Translations under genes and position numbers: made by a program
Notes under the pieces: model-generated
Told to the model about the DNA's origin: nothing
What the model saw: the letters and a program-made list of their open reading frames with translations, nothing else
The model's database searches: none
Part shown: positions 6,717-13,027 of the stretch, one piece after another
Layout of the letters: every line of letters starts with the position of its first letter
Position numbering within the stretch: the first letter of the stretch is position 1
Assembly: GCA_016929795.1 (NCBI GenBank)
Contig: JAFGIA010000326.1
Coordinates: 1-13,027, forward strand
DNA from: Anaerolineae bacterium
GTDB taxonomy: Bacteria; Chloroflexota; Anaerolineae; JAAYZQ01
Direction: 5' to 3'
DNA: 13,027 nucleotides

Positions 6717-8162
6717 ATGATCGAGACGCATGGAGTGAGCACGACGAGCGCGCACTATGGGCGTTTGGGCAGGGAAGAGTGTGACACGATTCACCTGGCG
6801 ACGCTCGAGATCCTGGAGCGGGTGGGCGTCGATGTCCACGACGAGGAGGCGCGCGCTCTGCTCATCAAGGGTGGCGCGCGGGCCGACGGCATCCGGGTGC
6901 GTATCCCGGAGCGCGTGGTGGACCGCGGCCTGGCAGCCACCCCGCGGCGGATGGTGCTCTACAACCGCCACGGGGACGTCGCCATTCGCGCCTGGGACTA
7001 TCGCACCCACTATGGCGGTGGGTCCGATTGTTTGAACATCCTCGACCACCGCACGGGCGAGCGGCGCCGGCCCAAGCTCGCCGACGTCAAGGATGCGGCC
7101 GTGGTGCAAGATGCGCTGCCCGAGCTGGAATTTGTGATGTCAATGTTCCTGCCCGAGGATGTCGACGGCACGATCTATGATCGCTACCAGATGGAAGTGA
7201 TGCTCAACCACACCACCAAGCCGATCGTATTCGTCACGCCCGATTTCGAGGGCACGGTGACCGCGGTTGAGATGTGCGAGGTGGTGGCGGGGGGCGCCGA
7301 CGCCTTCCGCGAGCGGCCCTTTGCCACCTGCTACATCAACGTCACGTCGGGCCTGGTCGCGAATGCCGAGGCGCTGCAAAAGTGCATGTTTCTGGCCGGC
7401 AAGGGGCTTCCCCTGCTCTACATCCCACTCAACGCCGGCGGCGTGAACTCGCCCGCCACCACGGCCGGCTGCATGGCGACCATGAACGCCGGCATCCTGC
7501 TTGGCATCGTCCTGGCGCAGCTCGTCAACGAGGGCACGCCGGTGGCGGTGCCAGGGTGGAACGGCGGGCCGTACAACCTGAAGACGATGGTGGGCAATTA
7601 TGTGCTCGCCGACGAGCAGGGCGTGCCGACAGAGATGGGCAAGTATTACGGCCTGCCTGTGTTTGGCCTGGGCGGATGCACCGACTCGAAGGTCCTGGAC
7701 CACCAGTGCGGCATGGAGTCGACGCTCAGCCTGATGACCTCGCTGCTGCACGGCGCCAACATCGTGCACGACGTCGGCTTCATGGACTCGGGCCTGCAGG
7801 GCTCGCTCCAGCTCCAGGTGATGGCCAACGACACCATCGGCTTCCTGCGCGCGGCCACGCGCGGCGTGGTCGTCGACGACGAGGCGCTCGCCCTCGACGT
7901 GGTAGAAGAGCTTGGCCCCACCGGCGACTATCTGATCCACGCCCACACCCTGCGCCACTTTCGCGAGCCGTTCTACTCCAAGCTCGCCGACAAGGGCACC
8001 TATTCTCAATGGGTCGACCGCGGCGCCACGACGATGGAAGAACGTGCGGCCAAGCAGGTCACCAAGATCCTCGACACCCACGAGCCGGAGCCGCTGCCGC
8101 CGGATGTGCAGCGGGATTTGAGGCAGATTGTGGAGCGGGAGCAGGAGCGGATTGCACGCTAG
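6717..8162 (+). CDS. Trimethylamine methyltransferase (MttB) superfamily protein, non-pyrrolysine
   Basis: A 481-residue protein close to the usual MttB superfamily length (about 470-500), spanning the whole barrel fold. Recognisable parts are the N-terminal helix pair (TIHLATLEILERVGVDVHDEEA), the RVRIPERVVDRGLAATPR segment at 60-77, GGGSDCLNILDHRTGERR at 100-117, HTTKPIVF at 165-172, and FGLGGCTDSKVLDHQ (316-330) followed by GANIVHDVGFMDSG. The frame has no internal amber codon, so it is not the pyrrolysine enzyme MttB itself. Characterised non-pyrrolysine members (MtgB, MtpB, MtcB, MtyB) move a methyl group from a quaternary amine such as glycine betaine, proline betaine, carnitine or gamma-butyrobetaine to a corrinoid protein. 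No corrinoid protein gene is nearby. Ribosome site GAGGAGAAGGA (6703-6713). The substrate is unknown. Confidence 0.9.
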   Translation: MIETHGVSTTSAHYGRLGREECDTIHLATLEILERVGVDVHDEEARALLIKGGARADGIRVRIPERVVDRGLAATPRRMVLYNRHGDVAIRAWDYRTHYGGGSDCLNILDHRTGERRRPKLADVKDAAVVQDALPELEFVMSMFLPEDVDGTIYDRYQMEVMLNHTTKPIVFVTPDFEGTVTAVEMCEVVAGGADAFRERPFATCYINVTSGLVANAEALQKCMFLAGKGLPLLYIPLNAGGVNSPATTAGCMATMNAGILLGIVLAQLVNEGTPVAVPGWNGGPYNLKTMVGNYVLADEQGVPTEMGKYYGLPVFGLGGCTDSKVLDHQCGMESTLSLMTSLLHGANIVHDVGFMDSGLQGSLQLQVMANDTIGFLRAATRGVVVDDEALALDVVEELGPTGDYLIHAHTLRHFREPFYSKLADKGTYSQWVDRGATTMEERAAKQVTKILDTHEPEPLPPDVQRDLRQIVEREQERIAR

Positions 8163-8169
8163 GGAACCG

Positions 8170-8215
8170 GGGGCTCGGGGAGCAGGGGCTGACAAGCCCC
8201 TGCTCCCCGAGCCCC
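8170..8215. repeat. Perfect 21-bp hairpin between the MttB gene and the PLP gene
   Basis: The left arm 8170-8190 (GGGGCTCGGGGAG...GGGGCT) is fully complementary to 8195-8215 (AGCCCC...GAGCCCC), with the tetraloop GACA at 8191-8194. It starts 8 nt after the MttB stop and ends 6 nt before the ribosome site of the next gene. No U-tract follows. Terminator activity is therefore doubtful; an intra-operon stabiliser or attenuator, or a REP-like palindrome, fits better. Confidence 0.75.
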
Positions 8216-8221
8216 TGCCTT

Positions 8222-8226
8222 GGAGG
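8222..8226 (+). promoter_or_regulatory. Ribosome binding site that sets the PLP gene start
   Basis: GGAGG five nt before ATG 8232. It shows that the in-frame TTG at 8220, which lies within and ahead of this site, is not the start. Confidence 0.7.
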
Positions 8227-8231
8227 AAGGA

Positions 8232-9467
8232 ATGCACGACGATCGATTCTTTATGAGAAAACCATGGGTCTATGACCCTGAAGCCAAGCAGGAGCGGGAG
8301 GATGCATCGCTCGGGTTCGACACGCGGGCGCTGCACGCGGGCTTTCACCCGCTGGAGGATCTGGAGCGGTGGCGGGGATTCGTGCCGCCGATCACACCGT
8401 CGATGACCTACCCCTACCGGCGGTTCGACGAGATCCCCTATCCCGTGTACGGGCGGACGCAGACGCCGACGAATGCGCTGCTCGAGCGGCGGCTGGCCTC
8501 GCTCGAGGGGGGCGAGGCGGCGCTGACGGCGGCGTCGGGCTCGCAGGCGCTCTTTAACCTGATCTTTACTCTGGCGCGGCCCGGCGACAGCGTCGTCACC
8601 AGCCTGAATACGTTCGGCGAGGGCTACAAGCAGGCGGCGAGCATCTTTCCCGAGCGGTGCGGCGTCGAGTTTCACTTTGTGGTGGACCCGGGCGATCCAG
8701 CGGCGTGGGACCGGGAGATCGACAGCCGGACCAGGCTGGTGTGGGTCGAGACGCCGAGCAACCCGACGCTGTTCGTCACCGACATCGCCGCTGTGGCGGG
8801 CGTGGCGCACGCGCGCGGCGTGCCGCTGATGGTCGACAATACCACGGCGACGGCCGCGCTGCAGCAGCCGATCGCGCTGGGGGCCGACATCGTGCTGCTG
8901 TCGATCACCAAGTTTTTGGCAGGCAACGCCACCGTGCTCGGCGGCGCGCTGGTGGGGCCGGAGGCGTTGATGGAGGACGTGCGCTGGAACACCACCGAGT
9001 TTGTCGGCGCCGTGATGCAGCCGTTCGAGGCGTGGCTGGCGCTCCAGTTCATCGAGACGCTCGGCATGCGCATGGAGTATCACAGCGCCAGCGCGCAGGT
9101 TGTGGCCGAGTACCTGGCGGCCCACCCGCGGGTGACCCACGTCAACTACCCTGGCCTGCCCGACCACCCGCAGCACGAGCTGGCCTCGCGCCAGATGCGC
9201 GCCTCTGGCGGCATGCTCTCCTTTGTCGTCGAGGGGGGTATGGCAGGCGCGGCGCGCGTCATGGACAGCTTCCGGTTGATCGTGCACGCCGTCACCTTTG
9301 GCACCAGCCGCACGATCGGCATGCACCCGGCGACGATCACCCACGAGCACATGACGCCCGAGGAGCGGGCGGCGGCGGGCATCGACGACGGCCTGATCCG
9401 GCTGTCGGTGGGCCTGGAAGATCCCGCCGATCTGATCGACGACCTGGCGCAGGCGCTGAACGGATGA
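8232..9467 (+). CDS. Cys/Met metabolism (trans-sulfuration family) PLP-dependent enzyme
   Basis: A 411-residue fold-type I enzyme of the cystathionine gamma-synthase / methionine gamma-lyase family. Seen: the Y73-x-R75 phosphate-binding pair from the neighbouring subunit (YGRTQTPTNALLERRLASLEGG), ASGSQA at 102-107, WVETPSNPTL at 171-180, D202 in VDNTTAT, the PLP lysine K227 in SITKFLAGNATVLGGALVG, and the C-terminal IRLSVGLED. Two departures stand out. The usual YGGTY loop that carries the PLP-stacking Tyr is TFGEGYK with F128, and the usual GHS/GHG after the lysine is GNA. Beta- or gamma-elimination/replacement on an amino acid is expected; the substrate is open. It follows MttB by 69 nt across a 21-bp hairpin. 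Its TGA overlaps the next ATG (ATGA, 9464-9467), so it is translationally coupled to the MAL-like gene. Confidence 0.9.
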   Translation: MHDDRFFMRKPWVYDPEAKQEREDASLGFDTRALHAGFHPLEDLERWRGFVPPITPSMTYPYRRFDEIPYPVYGRTQTPTNALLERRLASLEGGEAALTAASGSQALFNLIFTLARPGDSVVTSLNTFGEGYKQAASIFPERCGVEFHFVVDPGDPAAWDREIDSRTRLVWVETPSNPTLFVTDIAAVAGVAHARGVPLMVDNTTATAALQQPIALGADIVLLSITKFLAGNATVLGGALVGPEALMEDVRWNTTEFVGAVMQPFEAWLALQFIETLGMRMEYHSASAQVVAEYLAAHPRVTHVNYPGLPDHPQHELASRQMRASGGMLSFVVEGGMAGAARVMDSFRLIVHAVTFGTSRTIGMHPATITHEHMTPEERAAAGIDDGLIRLSVGLEDPADLIDDLAQALNG

Positions 9468-10819
9468 CACGCATCGTCCAGGTGTTGGCCGTGCCGGCGT
9501 CTGCCGCTGGCTACTATGAGGACCGGGCCGCCCTCGACGCCGAGCACGTGCCGCTGCCCCAGCGCTTCACCGCCCCGCCTGCCAGCCCTGGCTTTCGCGC
9601 GCTGCGCGAGCCGGCGGAAGCCGTGTCCGTGGGCCTCGTGCTCGATACGGGCGGGGTGGCCTGGGGTGACTGCGCCGCACCGGCGGAAGGGGACTGCGCG
9701 CCCTTCCGCGCGGACGACGGAGTAGCTGCGCTGCGCGACGTGGTGGCGCCGCGCCTGGCAGGGCGGCAGGTGACGACGTTGCGCGAGATGGCCGGCGACG
9801 TGGCCGCGCTGGTCGAGGCCATCGAGATCGAACGGCCGGTGGTGCGCGAGAAGCCGGGCGCCGAAGGGGTGTCGCGCCGCGCGCTCTTGACCTCGCCCGT
9901 GCGTGCTGTACAGGCGGCGCTCGAATCGCCCACTGAGCGCGTGCGGGTCGAGCGCCCACTCCATCCCGCCGTCCGCTTCGGCCTGGGCCAGGCGTTGCTG
10001 CGCGCCGTCGCATTGGCGCGGGGGATGACGCCAGCCGGGGTCGTGGCGGCAGAGTGGGATCTGCCTGCGCCAGGTGGCCCCGTGCCGGTACATGCCTGTG
10101 CCGGTCACGATTGGCATGACGACGCGGATCGCATGATTGTGCGCCGCGTTGCCGCGCTGCCTGGCGGGCAGGTGGATCACGTCGAGCAGCAGGTGGGCGC
10201 GGACGGCGCCGAGCTGGGCCGCTACCTGCGTTGGCTCGCCGGGCGCATCAAGGAACTGGCCGGTGAGGAGTACCAACCGGTCATCCATGTCGACCTGCGC
10301 GGCGCGCTGGGCACGACGCAGCGCGATCACGTGGGACACATGCTCGGGCAGCTCTACGCATGGCAGGTGGCGGCGGCGCCCTACATGCTGCGCGTCGAGG
10401 ACCCGGTGGTGAAGGACGACCGGGCGGTGCAGATCAAACGCCTGGCCGAGCTGCGGGAGGGAATCCGCCTGCGCAGACTGAAGGTCCAGATCGCCGCTGG
10501 TGCCGGCGTGCACACACTCGGCGACGTGTTGGCCTTCATCGACGGCGGCGCTGCCAGCCTGATCCACCTCCGGTTACCCGCGCTCGGTGATCTGCACGCT
10601 GCCGTCGACGCCATCCGGGCCTGCCAGGGTGCCGGGATCGGCGTGCTGGTCGACGGCGGCATCGCAGGAACCGATCTGTCGGCGCAGGCGGCAGCGCACC
10701 TGGCGCTTGCCACCGGGGCCGATCTGGTGGCGGCGGGTCCTGGCACCGGCGTGGACGAGGGGATTGGCGTGGTGCACAACGAAATGGCGCGGACGCTGGC
10801 CTTGAGCGCCAGCGGCTAG
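9464..10819 (+). CDS. Methylaspartate ammonia-lyase-like protein (enolase superfamily) with altered active site
   Basis: A 451-residue homologue of methylaspartate ammonia-lyase (MAL; clostridial enzyme 413 residues). The resemblance runs end to end: VLDTGGVAWGDCAA at 60-72, LHPAVRFGLGQALL at 166-179, PVIHVDLRGALG at 272-283, YMLRVEDP at 307-314, and GTGVDEGIGVVHNEM at 427-441. Compared with the Clostridium tetanomorphum enzyme as I remember it, D277 and E312 keep two metal ligands. The third ligand (Asp307 in VADEW) is replaced by Ala/Gly (IAAGAG, about 345-346), the base Lys331 (QIKTPDLGG) by Arg370 (HLRLPALGD), and His194 (LPHAL) by Gly234 (LPGGQ). An extra 40 or so residues sit at about 117-163. 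Ordinary MAL activity is doubtful. It overlaps the PLP gene by 4 nt; the coding start is the ATG in that overlap. Confidence 0.85.
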   Translation: MTRIVQVLAVPASAAGYYEDRAALDAEHVPLPQRFTAPPASPGFRALREPAEAVSVGLVLDTGGVAWGDCAAPAEGDCAPFRADDGVAALRDVVAPRLAGRQVTTLREMAGDVAALVEAIEIERPVVREKPGAEGVSRRALLTSPVRAVQAALESPTERVRVERPLHPAVRFGLGQALLRAVALARGMTPAGVVAAEWDLPAPGGPVPVHACAGHDWHDDADRMIVRRVAALPGGQVDHVEQQVGADGAELGRYLRWLAGRIKELAGEEYQPVIHVDLRGALGTTQRDHVGHMLGQLYAWQVAAAPYMLRVEDPVVKDDRAVQIKRLAELREGIRLRRLKVQIAAGAGVHTLGDVLAFIDGGAASLIHLRLPALGDLHAAVDAIRACQGAGIGVLVDGGIAGTDLSAQAAAHLALATGADLVAAGPGTGVDEGIGVVHNEMARTLALSASG

Positions 10820-10846
10820 TGCTCGTGTGCGGAAATCCCTCGTTGC

Positions 10847-10925
10847 TTGTCATTGCGAGCAAAGCAAAGCAATCTCTGGTCTGGAGGGGGGATTGCTTCG
10901 TCGCTGGCGCTCCTCGCAATGACAA
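10847..10925. repeat. Dispersed palindromic repeat of the CATTGCGAG type
   Basis: The ends TTGTCATTGCGAG (10847-10859) and CTCGCAATGACAA (10913-10925) are perfect 13-bp inverted repeats. Inner arms AAGCAATC (10867-10874) and GATTGCTT (10891-10898) also pair. The sequence matches the widespread GTCATTGCGAGGAGC...GAAGCAATC interspersed repeat that I know from several bacterial phyla including Chloroflexota. Its reverse strand often yields a spurious small ORF starting MSLRGAPATKQS, present here too. It lies between the MAL-like gene and the second MttB gene. Confidence 0.85.
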
Positions 10926-10949
10926 ATCCTCAGAGCATGCACGCCATGA

Positions 10950-10969
10950 TACAGAGATATACAGAGAGT
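10950..10969 (+). repeat. Two 10-bp tandem units (TACAGAGA core) before the second MttB gene
   Basis: TACAGAGATA (10950-10959) and TACAGAGAGT (10960-10969) repeat once, directly upstream of the ribosome site GAGGAG (10973-10978). The helical 10-bp period could suit a protein site, but AC/AG-rich filler of this kind is also common next to dispersed repeats. An inverted near-copy lies at 332-346. Confidence 0.4.
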
Positions 10970-10983
10970 AAAGAGGAGTAGAG

Positions 10984-12450
10984 ATGCGCGGTTATGAAAG
11001 GGGTGCGTTCGCCCCCACATTTCGTGTGCTGTCAGAAGAGCAGATCGAGCGGCTCTACGCCGCAACGCTCGAGTGCGTGAGCCGCACCGGGCTGTACGTG
11101 CACAATGCCGAGGCGCGTGACCTGCTGGCACGCGCCGGGGCGCAGGTCGAGGGCATCCGGGTGCGCATTCCGCCGCACGTGATCCGCGACGCGGTCGCCG
11201 CCACGCCCCGCTCCTTCACCCTCTGGGCGCGGCCATCGGAAGACGGCGCGGTGCGCGCCGCGGGACTCGACCTCCAGGTGGCGCCGGACCGCACCTACTT
11301 TGGCGCCGGGCCGACGTGCACCTACTTTATGGACCCGACCACAGGCGAGCGGCGCAAGGCGCGGCGCGGCGACCCGGCGCTGGCCGCCCTCGTGTCGGAC
11401 GCGCTCGACAACATCGACTATGTCATGGGCCTGGCGCTGATCGACGACGTGCCCCACCATCTGGCGCCGGTGTACGAGTTTGCCGAGATGGTGATCAACA
11501 CCACCAAGCCGGTGCTGCCCTGGGCCTACAGCGTCGACAATGTGCGCGACATCTACCAGATCGGCCTGGCCGTGGCGGGCAGCGAGCAGGCACTGCGCGC
11601 GCGGCCTTTCTTTGGCCTGTTCGTCACCTTCCAGTCGCCCCTGATCCAGACCGACGAGGACCTGGCCAACGCCTTCTGGGCGGCGGAGCGGGGCATCCCC
11701 GTGATCATCATCGGCGGGGGAGCGGCGGGCACGAGCGCGCCGGTCACCGGTGCCGGAACGCTGGTCATCAGCCTGGCCGGGGCGCTGACTACCCTGGCCA
11801 TCATCCAGCTCAAGCAGCCCGGCGCGCCGGTGTGCATCGGCGGCGTGCCCGAGGCGATGGATCTGCGCACCGCGCGCCCCGCCTACGGCGGGCCGGAGAT
11901 GAGCCTCTACAGCGCCGCTATGGCCGAAGTCGCACGCGATCTCGGCCTGCCCTTCATGGGCACGGCCGGCGCGTCCGAGTCAAAAGTGCTCGACCTGCAG
12001 GCGGCCATCGAGAGCACCTTCCAGGTCGTGGTCTCGGGCCTGAGCGCCGCGGCATTGATTCACGACGTGGGCTTTCTCGACTGCGCCGACATCGGCTCGC
12101 TCGAGTCGCTGGTCATGAACGACGAGATCATCTCCATGACGCGCCGGCTGATGCGTGGGATAGAGATAAACGACGACACGCTCATGCTCGACCTGATCGA
12201 CAGGATCGGCCCGGGCGGCGAGTTTGTGTCGACCAAAGAGACGGCGCGCCGCTGCCGGCGCGAGATCTGGAACCCGAGGCTGTTCGACCGGCAGGCGTGG
12301 GTGGGCTGGGAGGCCGAGGGGAGCAAGGACACGCTGGCTCGCATCCGCGAGCGCCTGCAGGCCATTCTGGCCAGCCACCGGCCGCCGGCGCTGCTACCTG
12401 GTACTCTGGAGCGGATTGAAGAGATCCTGGAGCGGGCGTCGGCGCGCTAG
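10984..12450 (+). CDS. Trimethylamine methyltransferase (MttB) superfamily protein, second paralogue
   Basis: A 488-residue MttB-superfamily protein, divergent from the one at 6717-8162 but alignable along its length. Matching pieces are ATLECVSRTGLYVHNAEARDLL (N-terminal helices), GIRVRIPPHVIRDAVAATPRSF at 57-78, FMDPTTGERRKARRGD at 115-130, NTTKPVLPW at 172-180, GTAGASESKVLDLQAAIEST at 326-345, and ALIHDVGFLDCADIGSLE at 357-374. The middle (residues 238-262) has a Gly/Ala-rich run, IVIIIGGGAAGTSAPVTGAG-like, where the first copy has LPLLYIPLNAGGVNSPATTAG. There is no internal amber codon, so pyrrolysine is not used. It is a predicted C1-N methyltransferase acting on a quaternary or tertiary amine, with the partner corrinoid protein not in the window. 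Ribosome site GAGGAG at 10973-10978. It is separated by 164 nt and a palindromic repeat from the MAL-like gene, so it may have its own transcript. Confidence 0.9.
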   Translation: MRGYERGAFAPTFRVLSEEQIERLYAATLECVSRTGLYVHNAEARDLLARAGAQVEGIRVRIPPHVIRDAVAATPRSFTLWARPSEDGAVRAAGLDLQVAPDRTYFGAGPTCTYFMDPTTGERRKARRGDPALAALVSDALDNIDYVMGLALIDDVPHHLAPVYEFAEMVINTTKPVLPWAYSVDNVRDIYQIGLAVAGSEQALRARPFFGLFVTFQSPLIQTDEDLANAFWAAERGIPVIIIGGGAAGTSAPVTGAGTLVISLAGALTTLAIIQLKQPGAPVCIGGVPEAMDLRTARPAYGGPEMSLYSAAMAEVARDLGLPFMGTAGASESKVLDLQAAIESTFQVVVSGLSAAALIHDVGFLDCADIGSLESLVMNDEIISMTRRLMRGIEINDDTLMLDLIDRIGPGGEFVSTKETARRCRREIWNPRLFDRQAWVGWEAEGSKDTLARIRERLQAILASHRPPALLPGTLERIEEILERASAR

Positions 12451-12611
12451 CGCATCCCAAGGTGCGCGCGCGGGCTCGAGAATGGGCTCCGCACCGCCAA
12501 CTGGTCATACACCTGACCTGGTCGTCGATTCTCTCTACAGGGCATTCTCCGGAATTCACGATTTCTGAACGCCGAGTGACTATCATTGCATCCCATAAAA
12601 AGGAGAGAAAC

Positions 12612-13027
12612 ATGAACAAGTTGAGACTGTTAGTCTTTGTGTTGTTGGCCGCACTGCTGGCCGCGCCGTTGCCCGGTGCAAGCCCGGCGCACGCGGAGCC
12701 GGCCCCCGTCCTCGCGCCGGAGGGGGCGGAGGCGGCGGAGGCGGCTGTGCCTGCCGACTGGTGGGCTGCCGTCCAGAATGAGATCCGCCACGTCGAATAC
12801 GAGATCACGTGGCAGAGCGATGCACTCCTGCCGGGCGTGGGTGGTGCCTACCAGGCCCCCAACCGCGCCCAAAACCTGCGCACCTACTTTACGCCGGGCG
12901 GCCCGCTCGTCGTCCCCCGCGTGTGGCCCGAGGGGAGTGAGACTCCACCCTGGCGCTGGGGCTTGCGCCTGGTGACGTGGGGTTGGGAAGGCGTGCCCCA
13001 ACCTGTCGACGCCCCCACCCTCCACCC
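12612..13027 (+). CDS. Secreted protein, N-terminal part (possibly FG-GAP/integrin-like), runs off the right edge
   Basis: An open frame from ATG 12612 to the window end (138 codons plus 2 nt, no stop). The first 28 residues form a Sec signal peptide: MNKLR basic start, hydrophobic core LLVFVLLAALLAAPL, and cleavage after AHA (26-28). An Ala/Glu/Pro linker of about 20 residues follows, then a Trp-rich domain start (ADWWAAVQNEIRHVEYEITWQ, then AYQAPNRAQNLRTYF near residue 85). I associate the last string with secreted FG-GAP repeat proteins of Chloroflexota, but the repeats themselves lie beyond the window. The start is fixed by AAGGAG at 12600-12605. Function and context appear unrelated to the metabolic genes. 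The 161-nt spacer before it shows no clear terminator or promoter beyond a weak TATCAT at 12581-12586. Confidence 0.75.
   Translation, partial: MNKLRLLVFVLLAALLAAPLPGASPAHAEPAPVLAPEGAEAAEAAVPADWWAAVQNEIRHVEYEITWQSDALLPGVGGAYQAPNRAQNLRTYFTPGGPLVVPRVWPEGSETPPWRWGLRLVTWGWEGVPQPVDAPTLH

Noticed and set aside
8160..8162. TAG end of the MttB gene as a possible pyrrolysine codon
   Set aside because: The protein is already full length, the following sequence is a hairpin and not coding, and TAG is the stop for most genes here.
8169..8188. G-quadruplex in the G-rich arm
   Set aside because: Only three runs of four or more G are present; a fourth run is missing, and the perfect hairpin is the better structure.
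8220..8222. TTG as start of the PLP gene
   Set aside because: It precedes and overlaps the Shine-Dalgarno GGAGG that serves ATG 8232.
7140..9470. Long - strand open frame opposite the first MttB gene and the PLP gene
   Set aside because: Its composition is Arg/His/Gly/Val-rich, as typical of antisense shadows, it runs through the hairpin spacer, and the + strand carries unmistakable catalytic motifs.
10536..10925. - strand ORF starting MSLRGAPATKQS
   Set aside because: This peptide is the well-known artefact encoded by the CATTGCGAG palindromic repeat and then reads antisense into the MAL-like gene.
12450..12467. GCGCA/TGCGC hairpin after the second MttB gene as terminator
   Set aside because: It has only a 5-bp stem, overlaps the stop codon and has no T-tract.
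1..13027. CRISPR array, tRNA, rRNA, IS element or phage genes
   Set aside because: No regularly spaced repeat series, tRNA-like cloverleaf, transposase or phage motif was found on either strand by eye.

Overview
The window is GC-rich DNA from a bacterial chromosome. All eleven genes I can support lie on the + strand. The likely source is a member of Chloroflexota (Anaerolineae/Caldilineae-like). That guess rests on three things: a dispersed palindromic repeat of the CATTGCGAG type before the last methyltransferase gene, G-rich hairpin filler between genes, and a secreted protein at the right edge whose N-terminus resembles FG-GAP proteins I remember from that phylum. It is not proven. TAG is the stop codon of seven of the ten genes that follow the left-edge fragment, so genome-wide reading of TAG as pyrrolysine is unlikely.

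Layout. Positions 1-237 are the C-terminal end of an old-yellow-enzyme-type NADH:flavin oxidoreductase with a CxxCxxC...C cysteine set. Positions 375-2110 hold a short-chain dehydrogenase (SDR) and an NAD-dependent sugar epimerase/dehydratase-type protein, 5 nt apart. Positions 2247-6511 hold a GNAT acetyltransferase with a TPR-like tail, a proline-racemase-superfamily enzyme with the Cys/Thr pair of trans-3-hydroxy-L-proline dehydratase, a second SDR, and a class V aminotransferase-fold 'cysteine desulfurase-like' protein without the desulfurase cysteine. A 205-nt spacer with three hairpins and a 23-bp direct repeat follows. Positions 6717-12450 hold two non-pyrrolysine MttB-superfamily methyltransferase paralogues flanking a Cys/Met-metabolism PLP enzyme and a methylaspartate ammonia-lyase (MAL) homologue. 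The middle pair is translationally coupled by an ATGA overlap. Positions 12612-13027 are the N-terminus of an unrelated secreted protein.

How the genes may work together (inference). The set looks like a catabolic island for nitrogenous small molecules. MttB-family proteins are C-N (quaternary amine) demethylases, the racemase-family enzyme dehydrates a hydroxyproline-like substrate, two SDRs and a flavin enzyme do redox chemistry, and two PLP enzymes plus the MAL-like protein act on amino-acid-like compounds. No corrinoid protein, corrinoid reductive activator, transporter, regulator or glutamate mutase is in the window, so neither classical MttB methanogenic-type chemistry nor the classical methylaspartate pathway is complete here.

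The strongest candidate for something undescribed is the block at 6717-12450. In it, an enolase-superfamily MAL homologue has apparently lost a metal ligand and both catalytic bases, is coupled to a gamma-lyase-like PLP enzyme, and is sandwiched between two divergent MttB paralogues with structured spacers.
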